Shown here: one piece after another, positions 45,007 to 53,585 of the stretch
Layout of the letters: every line of letters begins with the position of its first letter
Numbering within the stretch: the first letter of the stretch is position 1
Translations under genes and position numbers: made by a program
Notes under the pieces: generated by a model
Seen by the model: the letters and a program-made list of their open reading frames with translations, nothing else
What the model was told of the DNA's origin: nothing
Databases searched by the model: none
From: CAVRXQ01 sp963831155
GTDB lineage: Bacteria; Actinomycetota; Acidimicrobiia; Acidimicrobiales; Bog-793
Direction: 5' to 3'
Length of the DNA: 64,000 nucleotides
Assembly (NCBI GenBank): GCA_963831155.1
Contig: CAWHOY010000008.1
Location: 477,217-541,216 of the forward strand

Positions 45007-45037
45007 GCCGGCGTCATGCATTAAGCGTGACGCCGGC
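45007..45037 (+). terminator. Hairpin after the secreted-protein gene
   Basis: GCCGGCGTCA (45007-45016) pairs perfectly with TGACGCCGGC (45028-45037) around an 11-nt loop, 10 bp past the stop codon and between convergent genes. No clear U-run follows, as is common in high-GC bacteria. It could serve both genes. Confidence 0.6.
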
Positions 45038-45060
45038 CGGCGAATCCTCACGCTCGGCGA

Positions 45061-45843
45061 CTAGCCAGGGAGCGTGTCCGTTGTCCCGTCGGCGGAAATG
45101 AACACTATGTGTGAATATCGCTTATAAGACGCCGTGGGCAGAGAGACTGCGAACCACAGGTTCGTCGTCGTGTTCGCCTCGACCCCGATGTTCCCAGTCG
45201 CATCCTCAAGGGTGACCGCGGAGGTGCCGGGGTCAGCTTCGCCATAGACGATCGTGTATTCAATCCCCGATGTCGAAGTCCATTGTGCGACACCCTGGCC
45301 GGCGAATCCGGCTTCGGTGCGTTGCTCGGGCGTAAGTGGCGCCGAGTGCGAAATGATCATTCCGCATCCTCCGGTGTCGGTGGAGCTCGCTCCAGGTGCT
45401 GGTTGCCCGTTCGGCAGAGTCACGGTGAGCGTGTCGCACTCACCTGCTTGGTACGCGTTGCTGTTCGCGCTCGCAGCGGTGACCGTGAGGATCGTTCCCT
45501 CCGGGCCTGGCGATGACAACTCGGTCACCGCCCCTGGGACAGCGCCCGGATCCTGCGATCCCATGATCTTCCCAGCCGGTCCAATGAGATTGGTGTCGTT
45601 CGACGCGAACACTCCGGATGCGGCCGCCGTCCCCGCCGCTGCCCCGACCAATGCCGCCGATATACCCACGCCGATTGCCACCGAACGCCAACGAAGTCCG
45701 CGACGCTCCGTCTGGTGCCCGTAGTCGTCAAACTCGAACCCGCCATTATCCGATTCCAGCGACGGCGGAACATCCGGCACCTGACGACTGACGAGCTCGT
45801 AGACCCGGCGAAGGCGATCTTCTACAAACGTGAGCTCATCCAT
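45061..45843 (-). CDS. Membrane-anchored partner of the ECF sigma factor (putative anti-sigma)
   Basis: A cytosolic part of about 52 residues (MDELTFVEDRLRRVYELVSR) is followed by one membrane helix (VAIGVGISAALVGAAAGTAA) and a Ser/Thr-rich outer domain of about 190 residues with a few cysteines. The start overlaps the sigma gene end by 8 bp. Topology and coupling match the other sigma/partner pairs in this window. No zinc-binding anti-sigma motif was seen, so control of the sigma factor is inferred. Confidence 0.65.
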   Translation of the reverse strand: MDELTFVEDRLRRVYELVSRQVPDVPPSLESDNGGFEFDDYGHQTERRGLRWRSVAIGVGISAALVGAAAGTAAASGVFASNDTNLIGPAGKIMGSQDPGAVPGAVTELSSPGPEGTILTVTAASANSNAYQAGECDTLTVTLPNGQPAPGASSTDTGGCGMIISHSAPLTPEQRTEAGFAGQGVAQWTSTSGIEYTIVYGEADPGTSAVTLEDATGNIGVEANTTTNLWFAVSLPTASYKRYSHIVFISADGTTDTLPG

Positions 45844-46324
45844 CGGGCGACAGCTCCTTCCTGAGCGCGATCAGGCCGCGACGGATCAGCGACTTCACGG
45901 TCGATGTCGGGCACTCGAGCAACGTTGCGATTTCTGATAACGGGAGGTCTTCACAAATCCGGAGCACAAGGGCCTGACGCTGACGTAGCGGCAAGCGATG
46001 AATCAGGTCCCAGAAGACTGCGTCTTCGGAAGGGAGCACAGGGTCCGCTGGCCATCGGCGTCGACGAAATTCGATCGTCCTCCGGCGGCTGCGATCGCGG
46101 ACGAGGTTGACAACTATCTGGCGTAGGTACGGGATTGGCTGCTTCGGTATCTCGTGATCCCCGGCGCCAAGTCGCATGAACGCGTCGTGAACGAGGTCTT
46201 CTGCGTCTTCACGCGAACGACACATCATCCACGCAATGCGGACGAGGCGCGCCCAGTACTCGCGATAAAGGGCCTCGATGTCTGGATCCGTCACTTTTGC
46301 CCGAGACTGGCCGATTACTCCCAC
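45836..46324 (-). CDS. ECF-type RNA polymerase sigma factor
   Basis: A compact 162-residue sigma factor: region 2 in LYREYWARLVRIAWMMCRSR then EDAEDLVHDAFMRL, region 4 in LIHRLPLRQRQALVLRICED then PLSEIATLLECPTSTVKSLI. The GTG at 46324 sits inside an AAAGGGAGGTGGGAG stretch, leaving poor Shine-Dalgarno spacing; the GTG at 46294 (VTDPDIEALY) is a good alternative. It is translated together with its membrane partner. Confidence 0.87.
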   Translation of the reverse strand: MGVIGQSRAKVTDPDIEALYREYWARLVRIAWMMCRSREDAEDLVHDAFMRLGAGDHEIPKQPIPYLRQIVVNLVRDRSRRRTIEFRRRRWPADPVLPSEDAVFWDLIHRLPLRQRQALVLRICEDLPLSEIATLLECPTSTVKSLIRRGLIALRKELSPDG

Positions 46325-46817
46325 CTCCCTTTAGCTATAGACGAGGGCCAGAGCCAAAAGGTTGCAGTCAAATTTCGAACTAAGGCGCGGCCCTGCATCG
46401 GGAGTCACCGTTGAGCTTCCGGACAGCGACTCGACCAGCACCCTGGCGATCGCACTTTCTCTTTGCTTCTTGATCTTGCCTGCATGGATAGCCAAAAGGC
46501 TAAAGCTGGTGCATTCCAGGATGGGCGAACTCTAGCGAGGACTTATTCGACCCCGCTCGCGAGGGTCGGGCGGGTTGATCGCAAGCTGTCCGATTGGTCT
46601 AGCGCGGAGGCCAGCAGCCAGTTGCTGCCGGCTTGCGGCCAGGAGTAAGGATTGCCACGCAGGACTCAACCGTCGAAACGCGCTGAACCGGCGCGCTCGA
46701 GATACGCCACCGACGTGACGTCGACGCCTAACTGGATTTTTCGAGCCGAGGTCAGCTCGATCCAGGGTTGCAGGGAGCCCAACTGACGCTTGTCATGCGC
46801 GGGCGCCCACATGCGTC
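46325..46817. other. Stretch without a recognised gene
   Basis: It holds the promoter region of the sigma operon. A 61-codon frame at 46463-46648 (plus strand) has no Shine-Dalgarno and no recognisable family. No repeat was seen. Confidence 0.35.
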
Positions 46818-47489
46818 TTAGTCGTCCGAGAGTGGATTCGACGGGTTGATCTCGTCAAGGTCTCGTTCGACAGCAAAGTCTGAGGATCGATCTCGAGCGA
46901 CCGAATCGGTCCCCGCGCTGCATGGGTCCAGGCCCATATTGCGCTGCCGCTCAAACACCTCCGCTCGCAGTTGCCGCGCCAGTTGATCAAGCTCGGTTCC
47001 CGATGGGTCTTTGCGGGTCGCTCTCAATCCGTAACCGCCGACAAGGGTTCTCACACCGTCTTTCCTACAAATGAGGACGCCCCACGCGGCGCCACCGGGA
47101 AGCTGGTCATAACCGAGCTTGATATCCGAGATATCGTCGATTGCAAGTCGTCTTGCGCGACCAGTGTTGCGAGGTAACTCAAGACGATCACCTCGGATCA
47201 CAATCACGTTTGAAGTCGCGCTGGGTGACTTGTACGTCCAGATGGCGATGACTGACGGCGTCACCACTCCAATTGATATTGCAGCAACACCGAGCACCAG
47301 CCGACCACCATCGACAGCTTGCAATGACGCAGGCGACTTAAGTAGGAGCACTCCTTCCCAGGCGATTCCGATGAAAATCGCGGATACAACGACCAAAATC
47401 GCTCGACCAACTCGCTGCGATCCGTAGATAGTCCGGTCGCCCCGTTTTGTGACCGCTTCAATTCGGTGTGTACGCGTGCGTCGGCGCAC
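46818..47489 (-). CDS. Membrane protein with a PH-like domain
   Basis: This protein of about 223 residues has two membrane helices (AILVVVSAIFIGIAWEGVLL and LVLGVAAISIGVVTPSVIAI) followed by a beta-rich part (VIVIRGDRLELPRNTGRARR, then AIDDISDIKLGYDQLPGGAA) like bacterial PH domains, and an acidic tail. The GTG at 47489, 8 bp after the PBP stop, is preferred over an ATG at 47567 inside the PBP gene. It is probably co-transcribed with the PBP and may act at the cell envelope. Confidence 0.6.
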   Translation of the reverse strand: MRRRTRTHRIEAVTKRGDRTIYGSQRVGRAILVVVSAIFIGIAWEGVLLLKSPASLQAVDGGRLVLGVAAISIGVVTPSVIAIWTYKSPSATSNVIVIRGDRLELPRNTGRARRLAIDDISDIKLGYDQLPGGAAWGVLICRKDGVRTLVGGYGLRATRKDPSGTELDQLARQLRAEVFERQRNMGLDPCSAGTDSVARDRSSDFAVERDLDEINPSNPLSDD

Positions 47490-47496
47490 GAAACGC

Positions 47497-48984
47497 TTAC
47501 GAGTAACCGAGCGCCGCGTCGAGCACTTGGCGCACAACCGGACCGGCGACGGCGGCTCCCGTACCATCGCATTGCCCCGGGGGCTGGACGATGACCGCCG
47601 CGACGGCGACCTTGGGGGTCTGGCCCGCTCCTGCCGGCGCTGTGGCGATCAGCCAGTCGTCGGTGCACGCGCTGACCGAGGTCTCAGCGGTGCCGGTCTT
47701 GGCCGCGACCTGGAGCCCCGGCGGCCAGCCGACGCCAGCCGCTGTTCCGTACCGCGTGACGCCGAGCATCAGACTGCGCACCGAGTCCGCCGTTGCCGTC
47801 GACGTCGCTTGCACCCAGGGATGCGGCTTGTACGTCGCGACGACGCTTCCTTGTGAGTCCAAGACCCGAGACAAAAGGTGTGGAGTCATGATCGTGCCGC
47901 CGTCGGCGATCCCGGCCGCGATCAACGCGTCTTGCAATGCAGTCTCGGCTACGTCTTCCTGACCGATCGCGGAATACGCGATGCCGGGTTTGTTCTGCAC
48001 GAACGTCGACGGTGGGGGGAAAACCGATGCGACAGCGGTGCCGGGCGGGAGGTCGATCGGCGGCACCTTGTTGAATCCGAACGCGGATGCCTCTTCGTAC
48101 AGCTTGGTCGCGCCGAGCCTGAGACCGATTTGCGCGTATGCGGTATCACATGAAAGCGCCAGATCTCTCGCCAGGTTGCCGCCGCAGGACTCGTCGGCGA
48201 AGTTGTGGAAGAGCAGGTTGGTCTCGGGAAGCGAAATCGCCGACGCGTAGGGGACGTTGATCGATTCGAGCGACGGCTCGTGATCGAAGATCGTCGCCGT
48301 CGTGATGACCTTGAACGTCGAGCCAGGCGGATAACGCTCGCCGACAGCTCCATTGACGAGCGGCGATGCCCCGCTGTTGGGATTGAGCGAGTTGTGATAC
48401 GAGTTGGCAGCTTTTGCGTTCGGTTGAGATAATTCGTTCGGGTTGTACGTCGGATTCGAGTACATCGCCAGAACCGCGCCGGTGCGCGGATCGATCGCGA
48501 CGACAGATCCCGTGTAGGAGCCGAGCGCCTGCTGCGCGGCCTTCTGTAGATAGACCGAGACCGTCGTCACGAGTGAGTCCGATCCGCTGCGCTGAGTGAG
48601 GATGCTCTGAAGGTTCGTGATCGAAGGTGTGTGCGGCTCGAGAAAGTGGTTGTACTGGCCGGTCTCGGCATCGAGCCCGTACGGAGCGGCGGAGGCAGTC
48701 ACGTCCCAGTACCCGGTGATGTCGGCGAACAGCGACCCTTCGGGGTAGTGGCGCAGGTAGCGATAGCCGTCGTTAGTCTTCGTCGAGTACGCGAGCACGA
48801 CGCCGTCAGAGCTCAAGATGTCGCCGCGGTTCTGCTCGAACGGGTCGACGTTGCCGGTCGAGGGGTTGTCGGCCGAATTGCGCAGCGCGTTCGCTTGACG
48901 AACTTGGAGATTCGCGAGCTGGAGACCCAGAAGGGAGAACGCTAGGGCGAAGAGTAGGGCAACCCCTCGAATCCGCCGGTTCAT
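47497..48984 (-). CDS. Class B penicillin-binding protein (PbpA/FtsI-like)
   Basis: This protein of about 495 residues has an N-terminal anchor (GVALLFALAFSLLGLQLANL), a dimerisation domain (NRGDILSSDGVVLAYST) and a transpeptidase domain with YPPGSTFKVIT (SxxK serine), ALSCDTAYAQIG (SxN position read as SCD, a variant also seen in PbpA relatives) and VAAKTGTAET (KTG). It cross-links peptidoglycan in the periplasm. The ATG at 48984 (MNRRIRGVALL) is preferred over one 36 bp upstream. There is no PASTA domain. Confidence 0.9.
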   Translation of the reverse strand: MNRRIRGVALLFALAFSLLGLQLANLQVRQANALRNSADNPSTGNVDPFEQNRGDILSSDGVVLAYSTKTNDGYRYLRHYPEGSLFADITGYWDVTASAAPYGLDAETGQYNHFLEPHTPSITNLQSILTQRSGSDSLVTTVSVYLQKAAQQALGSYTGSVVAIDPRTGAVLAMYSNPTYNPNELSQPNAKAANSYHNSLNPNSGASPLVNGAVGERYPPGSTFKVITTATIFDHEPSLESINVPYASAISLPETNLLFHNFADESCGGNLARDLALSCDTAYAQIGLRLGATKLYEEASAFGFNKVPPIDLPPGTAVASVFPPPSTFVQNKPGIAYSAIGQEDVAETALQDALIAAGIADGGTIMTPHLLSRVLDSQGSVVATYKPHPWVQATSTATADSVRSLMLGVTRYGTAAGVGWPPGLQVAAKTGTAETSVSACTDDWLIATAPAGAGQTPKVAVAAVIVQPPGQCDGTGAAVAGPVVRQVLDAALGYS

Positions 48985-49433
48985 CAACACCCGGATATTT
49001 TGGCACGCGATGTTGGGCACATTTTGACGCAGCGTGCAATCGGTCGGCGAAGATCATCCGCGAGGTTCACGATCGCATCACAAGCTCGCATGGGAAGCGT
49101 GCCAAATGTCGTGCCCGCATCGAATTGCCCCCACGCCTCGAATGTCGTGATGTGACCACCTTGGATTGGAACCTCAGACCTCGACCGAGTCGAACCGCGA
49201 GTCGCGACGGCTCCGTGTATGCCAAGGAGGGATGGAATCTCTAGATGCCGCTGGCCGCCGATATGCACGGCGGCCAGCGAACAAGACGAAATCGAAACTT
49301 TCGGGTCGTGCTCTATTGATCCTCTAGTCTGGCTTTACGTGCAGTTCATACGGTGCGCGACAGCGACGATTCGGGGAGTAGGTTCGACTCTCTCGATTCA
49401 GTGGCAGACATTCTTTCGCTTTTGAGAGAGACG
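48985..49433. other. Intergenic stretch with a terminator-like hairpin
   Basis: No gene was recognised. GCTGGCCGCCG (49250-49260) pairs perfectly with CGGCGGCCAGC (49268-49278) around a 7-nt loop, downstream of the secreted-protein gene on the minus strand, so it probably ends that transcript. Confidence 0.45.
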
Positions 49434-49880
49434 TTAACAAGCCGACGTATTTCCGCTCACATATATATCAGCGGGTTGGGTCTCCCCTGACGGCACACTT
49501 TGATCAGTGCCCGAGCTGAAGCAATGATTCCAACCGGTCCAGTTAGCGTACTGATGGATCCACACCCGATAACCAGTGTCGTTCTTGATCTCCCAGACTG
49601 GATACAGGGAACACTGGTTCGATGATCCCGAGCACTGGCTTGTCCAAGCAGCCCAAAATTCTGTATAAGGAGGAGTAGAGTAAAAGTACTGGATACCCTT
49701 CGCGCCGGATGGCCCGAAAAGAGTACACAACGGTGCTGATTGGCAGTTGATGCTGGCACCGGCCGGAGCCTGAGTTGCCACGCTTATGCCGATAGAAGCA
49801 GGGACGATCAGACCGCCGAAAATAGCCACGCAGCAGAGTGCGCGACGAATTCTGCCGGAATGATGATTGCGGGTTCTCAT
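49434..49880 (-). CDS. Small secreted protein, cysteine-rich
   Basis: The ATG at 49880 (MRTRNHHSGRIRRALCCVAI) is preceded by GAGGAGG about 10 nt upstream. The signal peptide ends near QAPAGAS. The mature part of about 110 residues has seven cysteines and many aromatic residues (YFYSTPPYTEFWAAW, VWIHQYANWTGWNHC), which suggests disulfide bonds and possible carbohydrate or surface binding. The family is not recognised. Confidence 0.65.
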   Translation of the reverse strand: MRTRNHHSGRIRRALCCVAIFGGLIVPASIGISVATQAPAGASINCQSAPLCTLFGPSGAKGIQYFYSTPPYTEFWAAWTSQCSGSSNQCSLYPVWEIKNDTGYRVWIHQYANWTGWNHCFSSGTDQSVPSGETQPADIYVSGNTSAC

Positions 49881-50413
49881 GCCTTTCGACCTCCTCACGC
49901 CGTTTCAACACATATTTTTTGGCGCACGAACCCCAGTTCTGCATTGCACTTCTTTTGGGATTAGCGCGTGGCTTTGGTCCTAACACGTGCCATCGAAAGA
50001 ACAAATGCCGCAAACGGGTCAACGTGCTGCAAGCGGGGTTCGATTGCGAGACGGCTTTGGAGCACTCCTTTCTTACGGCAGGTTCCGGATGTCCGAAGCT
50101 CGACCCCTCGTTCAGTACGCGAGTGATCCGACGCCTAATCACGCGCCGTTGCGAGGGACAGCTGTCGGCGAGTGGCGCACCGAGCCGGCGATAAGGACTA
50201 CGCCGGCAGTCGTGCAAGCCGGAACATTAGGGGGCGGTCCGTGATACCCGACGCCGCGTTCTTCAGAGTGCGGGATCAGCAATTCACATTTGGCACGTCG
50301 CTCATCTGATACTCACCGACCACGTGGGATCAGTCAGTGCGGCCCCGAGGAGTTGAGGACTCTCGGCACGCCGGTTTCTCGCTGAACAGGCTGCCGACAA
50401 TCGAGAAGCTTGA
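49881..50413. other. Stretch without a recognised gene
   Basis: Frames on both strands are low-quality. A CCGGCG/CGCCGG inverted pair near 50192-50213 (spacer ATAAGGACTA) resembles other intergenic CCGGCG motifs in the window. Nothing else was seen. Confidence 0.35.
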
Positions 50414-50875
50414 TCATGCGCCCGCGGAACGGTCGAAGTGTGACATGAACTTGTCTCGCCACTCATCGATCGCATCTTGGGAGAGTGACGCGTCGTTTGC
50501 GTGCAACGCCTCCAGGAACTCTGTGTCTTCCCATATCGGCGCACCGGGTTTCGGATCGGTGCGACGCCGCGGAGTGATCCACCAATGGAGGTGCGGGACA
50601 GAGTTCCCAAGGGACTCGACGTTCAGTTTGTCCGGCGACGCCACCGCCTCGACAGCTCCAAGGACTTCGGCGAGCTCTTCGAAATGACGTTGGCGCGTCT
50701 CCACGTCGAGGTGATGCACTTCGCGGACGTGGTCACGCGCGACAAAGAAAACCGAGCCCGAAAAGTACTGACAGTGGTTGATGCGAACGTGCCCCGTCCC
50801 GAGAGTGGCCACAGCGAGAGGATGCTCGCCTTTTTCTTGCGCGTCGTTGTCAGCGCAGATCGGACAGTCAGCCAT
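50414..50875 (-). CDS. HIT-domain protein
   Basis: This 153-residue histidine-triad protein has an N-terminal CPIC, a strand region KLNVESLGNSVPHLHWWITP with the HxHxW variant of the triad (HLHWWI), and a helical N-terminal half. HIT proteins hydrolyse nucleotide-linked phosphoramidates or dinucleotides. The ATG at 50875 lies 3 bp after the stop of the upstream truncated methyltransferase, so the two were an operon. Confidence 0.8.
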   Translation of the reverse strand: MADCPICADNDAQEKGEHPLAVATLGTGHVRINHCQYFSGSVFFVARDHVREVHHLDVETRQRHFEELAEVLGAVEAVASPDKLNVESLGNSVPHLHWWITPRRRTDPKPGAPIWEDTEFLEALHANDASLSQDAIDEWRDKFMSHFDRSAGA

Positions 50876-50878
50876 GTT

Positions 50879-51385
50879 TCAGATGATGACAGGAGCGACG
50901 GGTTTGACGGCCCGTATCTGGAGAAACATCGGAAGCCGCCGCCACGGCTCGTACGAATCGCCGGCACCGTCGGGGAGCGGTTCCCGGAGTCGGGTGATGA
51001 GCAGACCGGCGGCTTCGAGGGCGTCTGCATAATCCCGCAGGGAGTGGGTCCACCCGAAGAAGGTCATCGTGAGCCCGTCCCGTTCGAAGGTTGCCTCGAA
51101 GCGGCGCGTCTCTAGGTAGGGACGCTCAATCACAAAGGTCGAGGCGTCTGTGAAGCGACCGACGTCGTTGAGCGGATGGGTGACGGAGATCGACAACGTT
51201 CCTCCCGGCCGTAAGACCCGACCCGCTTCGCGGACTGCGCGGGACATGTCCTCGATGTCCATCAAAGAGTTGTAGGCAACGACTTGATCAAAGGCCAGTG
51301 CTCGAAAGGGAAGCTCCGTCGCGTCAGCGACCAGATAGGTTCCGTCGGGATCGGCGCTCTTGGCGGCGGCGAGCAGTGTGGGCGA
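50879..51385 (-). pseudogene. SAM-dependent methyltransferase, 5'-truncated at a tRNA fragment
   Basis: From SPTLLAAAKSADPDGTYLVA the protein follows the second half of a class I methyltransferase: DATELPFRALAFDQVVAYNS, VLRPGGTLSISVTHP. The first half with the SAM-binding GxGxG motif is missing. Upstream codons are supplied by the tRNA-Met fragment at 51386-51432, so the junction of the integrative element cut the gene. The downstream HIT gene is intact. Confidence 0.8.
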
Positions 51386-51432
51386 CTCATAACCCGAAGG
51401 TCGGAGGTTCAAATCCTCCCCCCGCCACGAAA
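51386..51432 (+). repeat. tRNA-Met 3' half used as att site, copy 1
   Basis: The sequence runs from the anticodon loop CTCATAA (CAU anticodon) through variable loop AGGTC and T-arm GGAGG-TTCAAAT-CCTCC to CCCCGCC and A. The 5' half of a tRNA is absent: the upstream bases do not pair with the CCCGA stem. It recurs at 61791-61837. Such 3' halves are classic integrase attachment cores. The full tRNA gene must lie outside this window. Confidence 0.85.
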
Positions 51433-51440
51433 AGTCCTGG

Positions 51441-52662
51441 TCAGAGCGTCGCTCCGGCCAGGACTCGTCGCGTAGTCGATTCTTCTACCGGACCTTCTAC
51501 CGGGTGGAATTCGGTAGAAGTTTTCGGTGTCGCCAAGAGCTCCGCGAAGGTCATCGCCGCTTCGGCCTGCATGCCCGGGAGCACGTGCTGATAGCTCGCC
51601 ATCGTGAATCCCGGTGTCGAGTGGCCGAGCCGTTCGGAGACGACCTTGATCGGGATGCGCGCCTTCAACAACAAGGTGGCGTGCGTGTGGCGAAGGTCAT
51701 GAAACCGGATGCGGGGGAGTCCGGAGCGCTTCACGAGTTTCTCGAAGCAGTCGCTCAGTACTTGCGGGTGGATGGGTGACCCATCGACGTGCGAGAACAG
51801 GTAGACATCCGGTTCCGGTCGAAGTGTCGTGTCTTCCTCACCTCGAATGACGAGCCACGTCTGGAAGATTTCGATGGTCCGGCGGTCGAAGTCGATCCTT
51901 CGCCTCGCAGAGCGTGACTTGCCCCGCGTCTCACGCAGTTCGTAGCCGACCGAGACAAGCGAGCGGTTCACCGACAGCTGACCCCTTCGAGGTCGACGTC
52001 GCCCCAGCGCAGGCCGAGGACTTTGCCGCGGCGCATGCGCGTGTTCGCTGCCAGCCAGAGCGCCGGGAAGAGGCGTACCGATCGCGCCTGGTCAAGGAAG
52101 GTGCGCAGCTGTTCCGCGGTCCATGACCCTGACACTGTGCTTTCTAATGGCCGGCGCCTCGGGGCGTGGGCGATCGAGGCTGGATTGGCGACGATCAACC
52201 CACGCCAACGGGCTCCTCGAGCGACTGACGGAGCATGGTGTGAACCTCGACCACCGTCTTGTTGCTGAGGCCGCCGGTGCCGTCCACGCGGCCACTCGTA
52301 GCCAGCGTCGCGTAGAGCTTCTCGAGATGATCGGGCCGGAGGTGGCGTAGCGGGACGCGACCGATGTGCGGAAGTACGTGGAGGTCGACGATGCGGCGGT
52401 AGGCGTCAAACATGCTGACTCGGAGCGTGACCTGCTTGGAGGGGAGCCACCGCTGCGTGAGGTAGACAGCGACGGTCAGGCTCGAACGACGGGGGCGATC
52501 GTGCGCGTGCGCCGACGCGAGCTCGCCGGCAAACGTCCGCGCTGCCTCCTCGTCGTCACCTGCGGGGTGCCACCGTCGCTGCTCCCGTCCGGTGATCGGA
52601 TCACGGCCTTCGTAGATGACCGCGTAAAAGCGGTCTCCCTTCTTCGCGACGTATCCCTTCAT
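51441..52662 (-). pseudogene. Tyrosine integrase A, two frameshifts
   Basis: The start ATG 52662 gives MKGYVAKKGDRFYAVIYEGR (arm-binding domain), then LTQRWLPSKQVTLRVSMFDA. The frame breaks near 52208, where loss of one G in GAGGAGGCCC would explain it. It resumes with IVANPASIAHAPRRRPLEST and MRRGKVLGLRWGDVDLE, then breaks again in a G-run near 51981. The last part carries PRIRFHDLRHTHATLLLKAR, LGHSTPGFTMASYQHVLPGM. All catalytic residues exist but in three frames. It lies next to the tRNA fragment and is the sister of integrase B. Confidence 0.85.
51483..51519 (+). promoter_or_regulatory. Paired 9-mers beside integrase A (candidate arm sites)
   Basis: TTCTACCGG occurs at 51483-51491 and 51495-51503 with a 3-nt spacer, followed by an inverted CGGTAGAA at 51512-51519. 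They lie within the 3' end of the integrase gene, between its catalytic region and the att core, where P'-arm sites would be expected. Confidence 0.5.
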
Positions 52663-52684
52663 GCCTGCCTCCCTCGCAGTGCTG

Positions 52685-52706
52685 TCGGTGGAAGACAGCG
52701 GTGGAA
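52685..52706 (+). promoter_or_regulatory. Paired 9-mers upstream of integrase A (candidate arm sites)
   Basis: CGGTGGAA occurs at 52686-52693 and 52699-52706, period 13; on the minus strand this is TTCCACCG, close to the TTCTACCGG pair at the other end of the gene. The pair lies 24 bp upstream of the start codon. About 50 bp further lies AACCCGAAGGTC (52751-52762), identical to the first 12 bases of the tRNA core after CTCAT. Confidence 0.5.
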
Positions 52707-52991
52707 AGGAGTCATTGCAGCAGGCAGACGCAATGTCCGGCGCGGTCCGAAACCCGAAGGTCACGCGGTTTCACATTGCGCCAGGGATGGGGGCCACGCG
52801 CTGAGTTAGGTCCCGGGAACGCCTGCGCGCGATCCGAGCACTGCCTCCGACCGGCACTTTGGCCACGCGGGCGGACGTCGTTCGACAGCGCGTTCTGAGA
52901 CACTTTCGGGCGACATCGGGCAAGCGTCGCTTCGGCGGAAACGCTACGACTTCCCGAGACATAAACCGAGTAGGGGGAGTCGAGGAGGGGG

Positions 52992-53585
52992 ATGCCCGAC
53001 GAGCGAGGAGAGCGCTTCACGGCGCTCTATGAGGAAACTCGGGCACGGATGGTCGCGTACGCCATGCGACGCACCGCATCGCGTGAGGACGCCGCCGACG
53101 TGGTCGCGGAGACCTACACGATCGCTTGGCGCCGATTGGACGACGTCCCGGAGGGAAAGGCTTCGCTTCTCTGGCTCTATGTCACCGCGCGTCACGTGGT
53201 CATGAACCACGGACGGCGCCTTCGTCGACAAGACGCGACGCGCAACCGACTTGCAAATGAGCTTCATGCTGTCGAGCCCGCTCTCGAGCCTCATGACGAG
53301 GAAGCCATCGTCGCCCTCTTCTGTTTGAACTCCCTCCCCGAGGATGAACGCGAGATCTTGATGCTGACGGCTTGGGACGGCCTCAGCGCGCCTGAGCTGG
53401 GCAGGGTTCTCAACTGCTCTCCGACCGCGGCGCGCATCCGCCTCTATCGCGCGCGCACGCATCTCAACGCCGAAATCGCTGGCTTCTCCGAAATCCCGAA
53501 ACACGGCGATGTGAAACACGGCGACGTCTCGAGACAAGGACGCGATGAGGACCCGGCTATCGCGGGGGTTCCCGAGGAGGGATGA
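52992..53585 (+). CDS. ECF-type RNA polymerase sigma factor
   Basis: This 197-residue protein has region 2 in FTALYEETRARMVAYAMRRT then REDAADVVAETYTIAWRRL, and region 4 in LNSLPEDEREILMLTAWDGL then APELGRVLNCSPTAARIRLY. A GAGGAGGGG Shine-Dalgarno precedes the ATG. The C-terminal 30 residues (KHGDVKHGDVSRQG) are a short repeated extension. Its TGA overlaps the next ATG. It is the first gene of element A after the integrase. Confidence 0.87.
   Translation: MPDERGERFTALYEETRARMVAYAMRRTASREDAADVVAETYTIAWRRLDDVPEGKASLLWLYVTARHVVMNHGRRLRRQDATRNRLANELHAVEPALEPHDEEAIVALFCLNSLPEDEREILMLTAWDGLSAPELGRVLNCSPTAARIRLYRARTHLNAEIAGFSEIPKHGDVKHGDVSRQGRDEDPAIAGVPEEG

Noticed and set aside
51361..51425. A complete tRNA gene at the first att site
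   Set aside because: The 3' half is tRNA-Met-like, but upstream bases do not pair with the anticodon stem or acceptor stem, and the upstream sequence codes for a methyltransferase.
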